Source: an uncultured Clostridia bacterium (GTDB lineage Bacteria > Bacillota > Clostridia > Oscillospirales > CAG-272). From it: a DNA stretch of 64,000 bases. Each line of letters opens with the position of its first letter. Position 1 is the first letter of the stretch. Positions 9,581 through 19,145 of the stretch are shown piece by piece. The position numbers and the translations under genes are program-made. The notes under the pieces are model-generated. The model was given only the letters and a program-made list of their open reading frames with translations. It ran no database searches and was not told the origin of the DNA. Where the stretch lies: positions 62,001-126,000 of the forward strand of contig CANRFY010000004.1 in NCBI GenBank assembly GCA_947630015.1, read 5' to 3'.

Positions 9581-9716
9581 TGAACGGTTTTGGCGGATGG
9601 TCTTTTGCTCCGGTGGCCTGTCCTATGCCGACCTGAAAGCAATGGATCTTTATGAATTCGCTGAAGCTGAACAAGCCCGCATTCTATGGCAGTCTGATTG
9701 GAGTAAACAAAACTGA
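9513..9716 (+). CDS. Putative frameshift extension of tail assembly chaperone
   Basis: +1 (-2) frame is open from after TGA 9510-9512 to TGA 9714-9716 and reads ...ERRARNNERFWRMVFCSGGLSYADLKAMDLYEFAEAEQARILWQSDWSKQN; no convincing own RBS/start. Confidence 0.65.
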   Translation, partial: ERSKTFLAKEIDRKTAERRARNNERFWRMVFCSGGLSYADLKAMDLYEFAEAEQARILWQSDWSKQN

Positions 9717-9736
9717 ATAGAAGGGAGGGATGATCT

Positions 9737-12700
9737 GTGGATGAAGCCCGCAGCTTAACTTACAGCATAAATGTAAATGCGAATACTGCACAGGCTGAAT
9801 CCGGCCTGCGAAACCTTGTGGGAAGCATTGGCAGCCTGCAAGATAGAACTGTCGATATTAGAGCAGACACAACTCAGGCAGAGGGAAACATTCGCAGGAT
9901 CACCGGCGATCTCGGCGGTTTGCAGACGCAAGCTGGCAGCGTAGGCTCGGCTTTCCGCAGATCATTCCTCGACAGTATTGATAGCGGGAATTCGTTTTCG
10001 AGTTCCTTAAAAACCGGTGTCGGCGGGGCTTTTTCTTACGTCGGAGAAAAGGCGACGGACTTTAAGAACAACGTCATTTCTACGGCGCAGAACATTGGGA
10101 ATGGTTTCGCCCACCCGATTGAGACGATTAAGAACGGCCTTGGAAACGCTGTCGAGGGCGTGAAATCGAAATTCGTCAACATGGTTCGTGGTGCTGAAGA
10201 TGCCGCGAATGCGACGGATGATCTCGGTGATGCCGCAGATGGCGCCGGAAAAGACGTTGATGATTTAGGAGATTCCGCAGATCGAGCCGGTGGCAAATTC
10301 GAGGGCTTTGGCAAAGCACTGAAAGTTGTCGGAGCGGGTGTTGTAGCAGCAACCGGATTGATGGCTGCTCTCGGAACTGCTGTCGTGGCAGCAGGCACGG
10401 AGTATGAATCTGCTTTTGCGCAGGTTCAGACGATCATGGACACCTCGCAGATGTCCACGGAGGATATGTCGGCATCCATCAAGTCGCTGTCCTCTGAAAT
10501 GGGTATCTCTGCATCGGAGCTTTCCAGCACTGTTTACAATGCGATTTCCGCAACAGGCGATACTGCAAACGCAGTGAATCTTGCAGGGCAGGCGTCCAAG
10601 CTGGCGACGGCCGGCTTTACCGATACTTCTTCGGCTCTGGGCGTTTTGACTACGGCTATGAACGCCTACGGTTTGTCGGCAGACGAAGCATCAAATATCT
10701 CCGATTCGCTGATTATGGTGCAGAACCTCGGCGTTACCACGGTGGCCGAGCTGTCGTCTAACATGGGTAAAGCCATAGCCTCTGCTTCGGCTTATGGCGT
10801 AAACCTGACGAACCTCGAATCGGCTTATGTGTCCATCACAAAAGCCGGTATCAATACCGCAGAAGGTACGACTTATATCTCGTCCATGTTGAAGGAGCTG
10901 GGCGATAGCAGCACCGATGTTGCAAAAATATTGCAGGAACAGACCGGAAAGAGTTTCGATCAGCTTATGGCTGACGGATATTCTTTGGGCGACGTTCTCG
11001 GCGTCCTGAACGAATCTGTTGACGGCGACAGCACGGCCCTGATGAATTTGTGGTCGAGCGCTGAAGCCGGTAAAGGTTCTGCTGCTATTATCGGTCAGGG
11101 CCTCGATACGTTCAATGAAAACCTCATAGCGATTGGAAATTCCGCTGGTGCAACTGAGGAAGCGTTCGGCATTATGGCCGACACGCTGGAGCATAAGACA
11201 GATGTTTTCAAGACGACAGGCGTAAACCTGTTGTCTTCGATGTACGAAGGAATGTCCGGTCAGCTGGGCGAGCTTATGGATTTTGCAAACGAATCCATGA
11301 CGCAGTTGGCGGATGCTTATGAGGAAGGCGGCGTTCCCGCGCTCATTGACGCATTTGGAACGGTCCTGAGTTCTGGGCTGAATATGCTGCTTGAAAAGCT
11401 GCCGGATGTCGTAGATACCGGAATGCAGCTTATCGGTGCGATCGGACAGGGCGTACTCGACAATTTGCCGGTACTCATAGATGCTGCGAGCCAGATCATC
11501 ATTACTTTGGCCTCCGGCATCGGACAGTCCTTGCCCGAATTGGTTCCTTCGGTAGTCGAAACGCTCGTTTCTGTGGTCGATACTTTGATCTCGAACCTAC
11601 CGCTGATTTTAGATGCAGGAATGCAGCTTATCAGCGGATTGGCAGAGGGAATCCTGAATGCGATCCCGGTACTCATAGAGAGCCTGCCCGCTCTGATTGA
11701 CGGGATCCTCGGATTTATCTCCGAGAGCTTACCTACCATTTTGGAGCAGGGAGCAAACCTGTTGCTGTCTCTTGCCACCGGCATAGTCGAGGCTATACCA
11801 CTTTTGGTGGAGCAGCTGCCGCTGATCTTTGAATCTATCTCTACGTTCGTGACCGAGAACCTGCCTACCATTTTAGAGCAGGGTGTCCAGATCATCACGA
11901 ATTTGGCGATGGGAATTGTCGATTCGGTCCCGATGCTCGTGGAGCAGCTGCCGATAATTATAGATTCCACGGTTAGCTTTTTGACAGAGAATCTGCCGCT
12001 GATTTTAGAGCAGGGAATCCAGTTCATCACAAATTTGGCGACCGGTATTCTCAGTGCCTTACCATCTTTGATTGAGCAGCTCCCGGCCATTATCACCGGC
12101 TTCGTGGGTTGTATAACCGAGAACCTGCCGACCATCATTGAAACCGGTGTGAATCTGCTGATCCAGCTTGGCTCCGGCATCATTTCGGCGATCCCGCAGC
12201 TGGTGGCGCAATTACCGGCTATCATTTCGGCGATTGTCAGTGGCCTCGGCTCTATGCTCGGTCAGATCGCGGACGTCGGCAAGAACATCGTCGAGGGTCT
12301 GTGGAACGGCATTACCGCGATGGGGTCGTGGATCAAGGAGAAGGTTTCCGGCTTCTTCGGTGGAATCGTTGATGGAGTGAAGGGCCTGCTCGGAATCCAC
12401 AGCCCGTCTACCGTATTCGCAGGAATCGGCGACAACATGGCTGCCGGTCTTGGCAAGGGCTTTGAAAGCACGATGGGTACGGTCACGAAGGATATTGAGA
12501 AATCAATTCCGACGGAGATCGACGGCCCGAAGATTGATATTCCTGATCCGGATATTCCGAGCGTGGGTGACAACACGCCCGCCGTCGCGGACGTAACTTA
12601 CGGGGTGAATCCGGTAATTGATACACCAAACGTATCTGACGTGACGTACAAGGTCAACCCCATCGTTGCAGACGTGAACACGCCCGCCGTCGCGGACGTA

Positions 12701-12997
12701 ACTTACGGGGTGAATCCGGTAATCGGAGACTTCAATCCTCCCGACACAGATACCGCTCCAGAGGGCGGCAATCCTGATAATCCGGATGGTCCCCCGCCGG
12801 AGCCTGACACCGGAGGCGGTGGCGGAAATCCCTCCACATTTGCGCCGGTAATCACGATCCAGATTCAGGGCAATGCAGATGATGAAACGGTTGAGAATAT
12901 GCGTACTTCTCTCCGCGATACAGTCCGCGAGCTGTTCGAGGAATTCCGTTCGGAGGAACTTGAACGGCAGACGCTCAAAAACCAATATGCCTATTGA
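9737..12997 (+). CDS. Tail tape measure protein
   Basis: 1086 aa, TP901-type core (GTEYESAFAQVQTIMDTSQM), 44-aa hydrophobic repeats. Confidence 0.92.
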   Translation: MDEARSLTYSINVNANTAQAESGLRNLVGSIGSLQDRTVDIRADTTQAEGNIRRITGDLGGLQTQAGSVGSAFRRSFLDSIDSGNSFSSSLKTGVGGAFSYVGEKATDFKNNVISTAQNIGNGFAHPIETIKNGLGNAVEGVKSKFVNMVRGAEDAANATDDLGDAADGAGKDVDDLGDSADRAGGKFEGFGKALKVVGAGVVAATGLMAALGTAVVAAGTEYESAFAQVQTIMDTSQMSTEDMSASIKSLSSEMGISASELSSTVYNAISATGDTANAVNLAGQASKLATAGFTDTSSALGVLTTAMNAYGLSADEASNISDSLIMVQNLGVTTVAELSSNMGKAIASASAYGVNLTNLESAYVSITKAGINTAEGTTYISSMLKELGDSSTDVAKILQEQTGKSFDQLMADGYSLGDVLGVLNESVDGDSTALMNLWSSAEAGKGSAAIIGQGLDTFNENLIAIGNSAGATEEAFGIMADTLEHKTDVFKTTGVNLLSSMYEGMSGQLGELMDFANESMTQLADAYEEGGVPALIDAFGTVLSSGLNMLLEKLPDVVDTGMQLIGAIGQGVLDNLPVLIDAASQIIITLASGIGQSLPELVPSVVETLVSVVDTLISNLPLILDAGMQLISGLAEGILNAIPVLIESLPALIDGILGFISESLPTILEQGANLLLSLATGIVEAIPLLVEQLPLIFESISTFVTENLPTILEQGVQIITNLAMGIVDSVPMLVEQLPIIIDSTVSFLTENLPLILEQGIQFITNLATGILSALPSLIEQLPAIITGFVGCITENLPTIIETGVNLLIQLGSGIISAIPQLVAQLPAIISAIVSGLGSMLGQIADVGKNIVEGLWNGITAMGSWIKEKVSGFFGGIVDGVKGLLGIHSPSTVFAGIGDNMAAGLGKGFESTMGTVTKDIEKSIPTEIDGPKIDIPDPDIPSVGDNTPAVADVTYGVNPVIDTPNVSDVTYKVNPIVADVNTPAVADVTYGVNPVIGDFNPPDTDTAPEGGNPDNPDGPPPEPDTGGGGGNPSTFAPVITIQIQGNADDETVENMRTSLRDTVRELFEEFRSEELERQTLKNQYAY
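12572..12618 (+). repeat. 47-bp exact direct repeat, copy 1 (tape measure C-terminus)
   Basis: aacacgcccgccgtcgcggacgtaacttacggggtgaatccggtaat, identical at 12677-12723. Confidence 0.95.
12677..12723 (+). repeat. 47-bp exact direct repeat, copy 2
   Basis: Identical to 12572-12618. Confidence 0.95.
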
Positions 12998-13011
12998 TTG
13001 GAGGTGCAGAA

Positions 13012-13608
13012 ATGGCTTACACGCTTACCGGGCGAAAAGGCGGCACGGTTCGCTTTGAACCCATGCAGAATGGTCTGATCGACAAGGAAAGTGAGAGTTA
13101 CAGCAGTTCTGTCACCTCCAATCCGATTGAGAACGGCGCGGAGATAAACGACCATGTGAACAATGCCGCAGGCACTCTCAACCTGTCCGGCGTCATTATC
13201 GGCGGCGAGAGTGCCATAAATGCGCTGAAAGCCATGCGGGATTCGAGAGACATTCTCACCTACACCGGCGTAACGCGCATGGGAAATCTCGTTTTCACGA
13301 GCCTTAAATTCGACCGGACCTATAAAAACCGCAACGGCGCTACCTTTTCGGCGACGCTGAAGCAGATACAGAACGGAACGACTGAATACGTCTCCATGAA
13401 CACCGTGGAGCCTATGACGAATCAGGATTCCGGGAAAAGCTCAAATAAGCAGCTCAGTAAAACCGCGAGTACGGGCATGAAGACGATTGCCGTGCAGTCT
13501 GTCAGCTCCGCCAGTGCGTCACGGAAAAAGGCTGCGTACAAAGGATCCAGCAACTTGTCTCCGCTCACGCGGGCGACGGTTGCGTACAGTGGGCTGTCCG
13601 CATATTAA
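13012..13608 (+). CDS. Phage tail/baseplate protein
   Basis: RBS-ATG at 13012; directly after tape measure. Confidence 0.6.
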   Translation: MAYTLTGRKGGTVRFEPMQNGLIDKESESYSSSVTSNPIENGAEINDHVNNAAGTLNLSGVIIGGESAINALKAMRDSRDILTYTGVTRMGNLVFTSLKFDRTYKNRNGATFSATLKQIQNGTTEYVSMNTVEPMTNQDSGKSSNKQLSKTASTGMKTIAVQSVSSASASRKKAAYKGSSNLSPLTRATVAYSGLSAY

Positions 13609-13612
13609 ATGC

Positions 13613-13727
13613 GGCAGCTGAAACAGGAACGTGGCGCTAATGCTTGGTAAGCGAGGCGAAACGGTCATAGCCAGATCTGTGGGGGGAAGGATAAGCCCTG
13701 CCAAGTCACGTTCTTGTTTCAGCCGCC
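13613..13727 (+). ncRNA. Unclassified structured element (21-nt arms, 73-nt apical region)
   Basis: GGCAGCTGAAACAGGAACGTG pairs with CACGTTCTTGTTTCAGCCGCC (one G-U, one mismatch); inner CTTGG/CCAAG and GCTT-GGT-AAGC alternatives. Confidence 0.55.
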
Positions 13728-13748
13728 GGATTTGAAGGAGGTGAGAGT

Positions 13749-14105
13749 ATGGCGTTGCAGCTTATTGATTTCAATGAGGATGTGGAATACATCGACATCG
13801 ACGTGTCGAAAGTGCCATACTCCTTCACGATCAAGCTGAGTGACAAGACATTCAGTTTTACGGTCAAATACAACGAAACGGGCGGGTTTTTCACGATAGA
13901 CCTGCTCGACATAAACGGTGAAGTGCTGGTGTTCGGCGAAGTCATTCGTTACGGCAGGCCGCTGTTCAATGTCGTGGAGAACGAGCAATTCCCGATACCC
14001 GTAATAATCCCGCTGTGCATTACTGGTGAGGATATTTCAGAGGTCACAAAGGAGAACCTCGGCAAGGAAGTCCGGCTGTACCTCTTTGACAGGGAGGCGG
14101 AATGA
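13749..14105 (+). CDS. Phage hypothetical protein
   Basis: RBS ggaggtgag; operon position. Confidence 0.6.
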   Translation: MALQLIDFNEDVEYIDIDVSKVPYSFTIKLSDKTFSFTVKYNETGGFFTIDLLDINGEVLVFGEVIRYGRPLFNVVENEQFPIPVIIPLCITGEDISEVTKENLGKEVRLYLFDREAE

Positions 14106-14106
14106 T

Positions 14107-15201
14107 ATGGCTTTCTGGATAAGAGACGCGCAACTGACAATCGGGCATAAAAGTTATTCCCTTGGCAATCTGGACTTTTCTTTTGAGATCCCGTTCAAGG
14201 ACAGTGACGAGCCGCCGGTTGCGACAGTAAAGGTCACGAACCTATCCGCAAATACCCGTGCCAACATCAAGCGAAATGATCCGGTAGTTCTGAATGCCGG
14301 ATATGAGGGCGATGTCGGCAGCATTTTGATTGGAAAGGTGGTCGGCCTGAAGCACAAGCAGTCGAATGTCGATTGGGTTTCCACCCTCACGGTGCAGCCT
14401 TGCGCCGATGAAATCCTCGGCTCTCTGGTAAACAAAACCTATACCGAAAACACCAAAGCATCCGCCCTTATCCGCGATCTGCTGAACATCTTCGGTGTGG
14501 AGGTTTCCCGGTGCGAGCTGACGGTAGATAAGACGTATCCTCGTGGGCGTGTGTGCCGCGGGAATCTAAAGCAGGTGCTTACGGAAATTGTTGTGAACGA
14601 ATGTAAGAGCCGCCTGATTATACGGGCGACTGGACAGCTTTATATCACGAAAGCCGACGATGGCATCAACAACGGAGTGCTTTTGACACCGGCAACGGGG
14701 CTGCTACGCTCCGATGAAGAAAAGGTGGCAATCCCGATTGAAACGGATCTGAACTCGCAGAAGACAGGCTCTGACCGCGAGGAAGATACAATCTCCCGCT
14801 CTTGTCTGCTGAATTATCGGATTGCCACGGCGGAGCTTGTGAAGGTGCAGTCCTCGGATTTGAACGGGAAATTTGTTGTTGTGGAAGGAAAACACAGCGG
14901 CAGCCGCTCCGGGGCTTGGAAGACGGAAATGGAGTTGAAGCCTTATGTTCCTGCTCCTGCCCCGGCGCCTGCTGCTTCGAGCGGTGGTGGAGGCGGAGGC
15001 GGCAAGTCGGTTGGCTCCGTGGTGAATTTCTCCGGCTCCCGGCATTATGTGAGCAGCACAGGTGACAAAGGTTACGGTGCAAAGCCGGGACCTGCGAAGA
15101 TCACGCAGACGAACCCCGGATCGAAGCATCCGTACCACTTGATCCACACCGACAGTTCTTCCAACGTCTATGGCTGGGTGAACGAGGGAGATTTCAGTTA
15201 A
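14107..15201 (+). CDS. Baseplate hub-like protein with C-terminal wall-binding-like module
   Basis: Hub-like position; C-terminus GSVVNFSGSRHYVSST...KHPYHLIHTDSSSNVYGWVNEGDFS resembles the endolysin C-terminus. Confidence 0.7.
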   Translation: MAFWIRDAQLTIGHKSYSLGNLDFSFEIPFKDSDEPPVATVKVTNLSANTRANIKRNDPVVLNAGYEGDVGSILIGKVVGLKHKQSNVDWVSTLTVQPCADEILGSLVNKTYTENTKASALIRDLLNIFGVEVSRCELTVDKTYPRGRVCRGNLKQVLTEIVVNECKSRLIIRATGQLYITKADDGINNGVLLTPATGLLRSDEEKVAIPIETDLNSQKTGSDREEDTISRSCLLNYRIATAELVKVQSSDLNGKFVVVEGKHSGSRSGAWKTEMELKPYVPAPAPAPAASSGGGGGGGKSVGSVVNFSGSRHYVSSTGDKGYGAKPGPAKITQTNPGSKHPYHLIHTDSSSNVYGWVNEGDFS

Positions 15202-15213
15202 GGAGGAACGGCG

Positions 15214-15750
15214 ATGTCAGGGATAAACGATTACGATTACCAAAACATTCACGACCGGAAGCTGGCGGAATCCATCTGTGTGGCCGCCACCGTGCAGGTT
15301 ACGAAGTTTGATCCTGCAAAAATGACGGTGAACGTACAGCCGCTGGCAAAGCATTTGCAGAACGGCAAATACGAGAGCCAGCCGCCCATTTTGGGCATTC
15401 CTGTGGCTTGTACGAGGTCGGGTGGATATATCTTCCGCCCGTGGATAAAACCCGGCGATACGGGCGTTGTGGTGTATCTGGATCACGATATGGACAGCAC
15501 CCTCTCCGGAGGAAAAGAATCAACTCCGGCGACGGAGCGGAACCATTCAACAAGTGATGCCGTGTTCATCGGGGCGATTGTCTCCGGCGGATTTACGGTA
15601 AACGGCCTGCCGTCTGACAGCCTCGCTCTTGCGAAGGAAGACGGCAGTATTTATGTGGCGATCAAGAGCGATCAGGTTTCCATCAAGGGGAACGTGGACA
15701 TCCAAGGGAAGCTCACGGTTTCGGAGACGGTATCGGCTCAAAATATATGA
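15214..15750 (+). CDS. Gp138/gpV-like baseplate spike protein
   Basis: Position and VNVQPLAKHLQNG...PILGIPVACTRSGGYIFRPWIKPGDTGVVVYLDHDMD. Confidence 0.75.
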   Translation: MSGINDYDYQNIHDRKLAESICVAATVQVTKFDPAKMTVNVQPLAKHLQNGKYESQPPILGIPVACTRSGGYIFRPWIKPGDTGVVVYLDHDMDSTLSGGKESTPATERNHSTSDAVFIGAIVSGGFTVNGLPSDSLALAKEDGSIYVAIKSDQVSIKGNVDIQGKLTVSETVSAQNI

Positions 15751-15764
15751 CGGGAGGTGGCTGA

Positions 15765-16133
15765 ATGGACAATATGACGCTGCTCATTGATCCTGAGACG
15801 AGGGACCTGACGTTCGACGAGAACGGCTGTTTCGTTCAGATTTATGACGAAGACACGGTTGTTCAGAATGTCCGTCACGCCCTTCTGACATGGAAAAAAG
15901 AGTTCTTCGCCGATCTGGAACATGGCACGGACTATGAGCGGATCGTCGGGAAAACCCAGAATGAGATTGACAACGAGGAAATCAAAGAGATCATACGCGA
16001 GGCGGTCTTTCAAGAACCGAAAGTGCAGCGGATTGATTCGATGTCCGCCGTCTATGAAAACCGGAAAGTCACGGTTGAGTTCTCGGCTACCCTCGTAAAC
16101 GGCGAAACCATAACATTGGAGGTGACAGCATAA
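15765..16133 (+). CDS. gp25/DUF2634-like baseplate wedge protein
   Basis: QNVRHALLTWKKEFFADLEHGTDYERIVGK; before baseplate J. Confidence 0.7.
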   Translation: MDNMTLLIDPETRDLTFDENGCFVQIYDEDTVVQNVRHALLTWKKEFFADLEHGTDYERIVGKTQNEIDNEEIKEIIREAVFQEPKVQRIDSMSAVYENRKVTVEFSATLVNGETITLEVTA

Positions 16134-17311
16134 TGGCAAAATCATCTGATTGGGGCTTGACAGATGCCGGTTTCCGGCGCCCCACCTATGCGGAGCTTCT
16201 GGACGCTCTCGAACACAAAGCCCGCGAGCTTTTCGGCTCGAAAGCGAACCTGACCGTCCGCTCCCCACTCGGAATTTTCCTGCGGATATTTGCGTGGATG
16301 CTGAACCTTCTGTTCTCCACGCTGGAGGACGTTTACAACAGCCGCTTCATAGATACCGCAGTTGGCGCGAGCCTCTATAACCTCGGACGTGCAATCGGTT
16401 TGAGGCTGCTGGCAGCGCAGAAAGCGGTCGGCTATCTCACGTTCAGCGGCGAGAATGGTACGGAAGTTCCGGAAGGCTTTCTTGCCGAGACGATTGCGGG
16501 AATTCAGTATTCCACGCTGAAATCCGGGTACATAACGGACGGCTCTATTACGCTTCCTGCCGCTGCTGTTGTTCCCGGTCCTGATGGCAATACGGCAGAG
16601 GGCACGATCACGACAATTACGAACCCGAAGACCGGCATTGAATCAGTCACGAATGCAGGCGAGTTCCAAGGCGGCAGGAATACCGAGAATGACGCAGAGT
16701 TCCGCGACAGGTATTACAAGTCCGTGGACTTCGCGGGCGGCGTGAATATCGACGCTATCGTTGCTGAGATTTACGAAAGTGTCGAGGGCGTTATGGCCGT
16801 TACCGGCGAAGAAAACGATACCGACGAAACGAACGAACACGGGCTGCCGCCGCACTCCATCGAGATCGTGGCTTACGGCGGCCTCGACGAAGACATTGCC
16901 ACCGCGATCTACCGCAGGAAAGCGGCGGGCATACAGACCTACGGAAATACGACCGTGGCCGCGATCATGGCTTCCGGTCAGACAAAGAATATCAGCTTCA
17001 GCCGCCCGACCCCGGTGAAGATATGGGTTAAGGTGTTCAACCTCGTCACGAACAGCTATTTCCCGTTGGACGGCATCGAACAGATAAAACAGTGCCTCGT
17101 CGATTACATCGGCGCAGACACGCACGGCGGCCTGAATATCGGTCAAGCGGTCATAAGCGTTGCCCTTCCGTCTGTGGTGTTCATGGTTCCGGGTGTGGTT
17201 GATTTCGATTTGCAGATCAGCCCCGACGGTGAGACGTACAGCTGGGATAACATCGAGATCGCTGCCAGACAGAAAGCCGTGACAGAGGAAAGCGCGGTGA
17301 GCGTGACATGA
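16133..17311 (+). CDS. Baseplate J-like protein
   Basis: EFQGGRNTENDAEFRDRYYKSVDFAGGVNIDAIVAEIYE motif. Confidence 0.88.
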   Translation: MAKSSDWGLTDAGFRRPTYAELLDALEHKARELFGSKANLTVRSPLGIFLRIFAWMLNLLFSTLEDVYNSRFIDTAVGASLYNLGRAIGLRLLAAQKAVGYLTFSGENGTEVPEGFLAETIAGIQYSTLKSGYITDGSITLPAAAVVPGPDGNTAEGTITTITNPKTGIESVTNAGEFQGGRNTENDAEFRDRYYKSVDFAGGVNIDAIVAEIYESVEGVMAVTGEENDTDETNEHGLPPHSIEIVAYGGLDEDIATAIYRRKAAGIQTYGNTTVAAIMASGQTKNISFSRPTPVKIWVKVFNLVTNSYFPLDGIEQIKQCLVDYIGADTHGGLNIGQAVISVALPSVVFMVPGVVDFDLQISPDGETYSWDNIEIAARQKAVTEESAVSVT

Positions 17312-18348
17312 GAAATTTCCTCGCTGAAATGCTGTACGCTTTGACGAGCGCGTACACGAACAAGGATTACGAGAATGCGAAGCGGGGAAATCCGCCGGAG
17401 ACAAACATCGGAAAGCTGTTTTCACTTCTGGCGTGGGGCTTCGGCATTGTGGATGAAAACGCCGAGAGAATCCGGAGCTGGGATAATCTCGACAATGCCT
17501 GCGGAACGGTCCTCGACCGATACGGGCGAAACTTTGGCGTTGACCGGATGGGAACCGAAGACGAGTTTTACCGTCTTGCCATAAAGGTTAAGGTCATGTC
17601 CCAGCTGTCCGGCGGCGACGACGACACGATCCTGTCTGCCGCCGCAGAGCTTTTCGATGTGGATTTGTCCGACATCGAGCTGGAAGATGTGTTCCCGGCC
17701 AAGGTCAAAATGACCGTGAACGGTGTTGCCATTCCAGAATCGAGGATCCATTTGGTAGACCAGATTGCCGCGGCGATAAAGCGTCTGCTGGCAGCAGGCG
17801 TGGGCTTTGTGATCCAGCTGGTCTACATCTTCAAGTATATCATTGAGGTCAGCTTCGAGCTGGAAAGCTGGAGCTACAACGTGCCGGAGTGCAACACGCT
17901 GTATTGCGGGACCTATCCGTGCTACGCAACGAAGGGCTGGACTGAGGAAGCCACGATTACCGTGACGCTCGATTCCGAGCTGCTGAAATATATTCCTCGG
18001 TTCACAGGCACTTATCCGGAGGCAAGGACTATCGGAGAAATTCTTCGTGCAGAAGTTCAGGCAGGCTCGGCGTTCGAGCGTCTGCTTTATGCGGGAATCC
18101 CTTGCGGAGACGATCTCTGCGGCCTGATCCCGTCTGAGGCTACGGCGGGCTGGACTGAACAGACAACCTCGGCAGAGGGCAGAGTTACCGTAGGACGGAC
18201 CGTTTATCAGTCGAAGCTGGTCGGTACTCTCCCGGAGGCGGCAAACGTCGCCGGGACCGCTGAAGCCGAGATACAGCCGGAACCGGAGATAACAGAGATT
18301 CTATCTGTTCCGCCGTTCTGTAATACAAAATATTGCGGTCAGTCCTGA
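17308..18348 (+). CDS. Tail protein, YmfQ/DUF2313-like
   Basis: GTVLDRYGRNFGVDRMG...DEFYRLAIKVKVMSQLSGGDDDTIL; follows baseplate J. Confidence 0.7.
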   Translation: MRNFLAEMLYALTSAYTNKDYENAKRGNPPETNIGKLFSLLAWGFGIVDENAERIRSWDNLDNACGTVLDRYGRNFGVDRMGTEDEFYRLAIKVKVMSQLSGGDDDTILSAAAELFDVDLSDIELEDVFPAKVKMTVNGVAIPESRIHLVDQIAAAIKRLLAAGVGFVIQLVYIFKYIIEVSFELESWSYNVPECNTLYCGTYPCYATKGWTEEATITVTLDSELLKYIPRFTGTYPEARTIGEILRAEVQAGSAFERLLYAGIPCGDDLCGLIPSEATAGWTEQTTSAEGRVTVGRTVYQSKLVGTLPEAANVAGTAEAEIQPEPEITEILSVPPFCNTKYCGQS

Positions 18349-18368
18349 CCCGGAAAGGAGGTTGCACT

Positions 18369-18671
18369 ATGGCGTTCTATACAGATGCCTTCCTTAACAA
18401 AAGACGTAAAAAGTGGCTCGACGCATTGACTACGTTCCAGTATCAGGAAGGCGGCGTTTGGAAAAACGCGCAGATTAACAGCAAGACCGTGGAAGGGACG
18501 AACCTGATTATCATGGCTCTTGCACCCAGCACTGGAAGCAGCGGCACGATCACTGCTTTGCGAGTATATGACAGCGACGGCTTACTCGTGGGAAGTGCCA
18601 CCGTCAACATCGGTCACACAGGTGTGCAGAACACGCTGCTGAAATTCGTGCTGCCAATCAAGGAGGTGTAA
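18369..18671 (+). CDS. Phage hypothetical protein (tail-fibre region)
   Basis: RBS aaaggagg, internal ATG. Confidence 0.6.
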   Translation: MAFYTDAFLNKRRKKWLDALTTFQYQEGGVWKNAQINSKTVEGTNLIIMALAPSTGSSGTITALRVYDSDGLLVGSATVNIGHTGVQNTLLKFVLPIKEV

Positions 18672-18674
18672 AAC

Positions 18675-19145
18675 TTGTATAAGAGATCGTATTGGAAAGA
18701 CCATGTTGTAGACCAGCACGGCACGGTGATCCAGCAGGGAACCTTGCAGGATCAGGCCCACTTCAACAACATGGAGGAAGGAATTCTGGACGACGACATC
18801 GCCATCCGGGTTCTGATTGATGGCTATTTGCAGCTCCGCCGGAGTACGGAGCATAATGAAGCGGCCATCTTTTCGGAGATTTTGGGAGAGACGCACGAGG
18901 TCACGCTGAAAAACAGCAAAGCCTATCCGTTCAATTCCACGGTTTCCGCGCCGACATCCGTGGCTCTTACCACGAACAGGAAGAACCTCTACTATTCTGT
19001 GGAGGCAAACATTACGGGAGTAACCGGCGGGCTTGCCGGTAATATCCACATCACAGACAAGGCTCTGAACGGCTTCAAGGTTTCCTTCGACGGAACGGCC
19101 AAGAGCGTGACTGTGGAACTGAAAATCAAAGGAGGTATGGCGTAA
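18675..19145 (+). CDS. Phage tail-fibre region protein
   Basis: TTG start with AGGAGG; operon position. Confidence 0.55.
   Translation: MYKRSYWKDHVVDQHGTVIQQGTLQDQAHFNNMEEGILDDDIAIRVLIDGYLQLRRSTEHNEAAIFSEILGETHEVTLKNSKAYPFNSTVSAPTSVALTTNRKNLYYSVEANITGVTGGLAGNIHITDKALNGFKVSFDGTAKSVTVELKIKGGMA

Noticed and set aside
13613-13727. Hammerhead or twister ribozyme
   Set aside because: No CUGAUGA core and no full twister conserved set on either strand by eye; left as unclassified structure.
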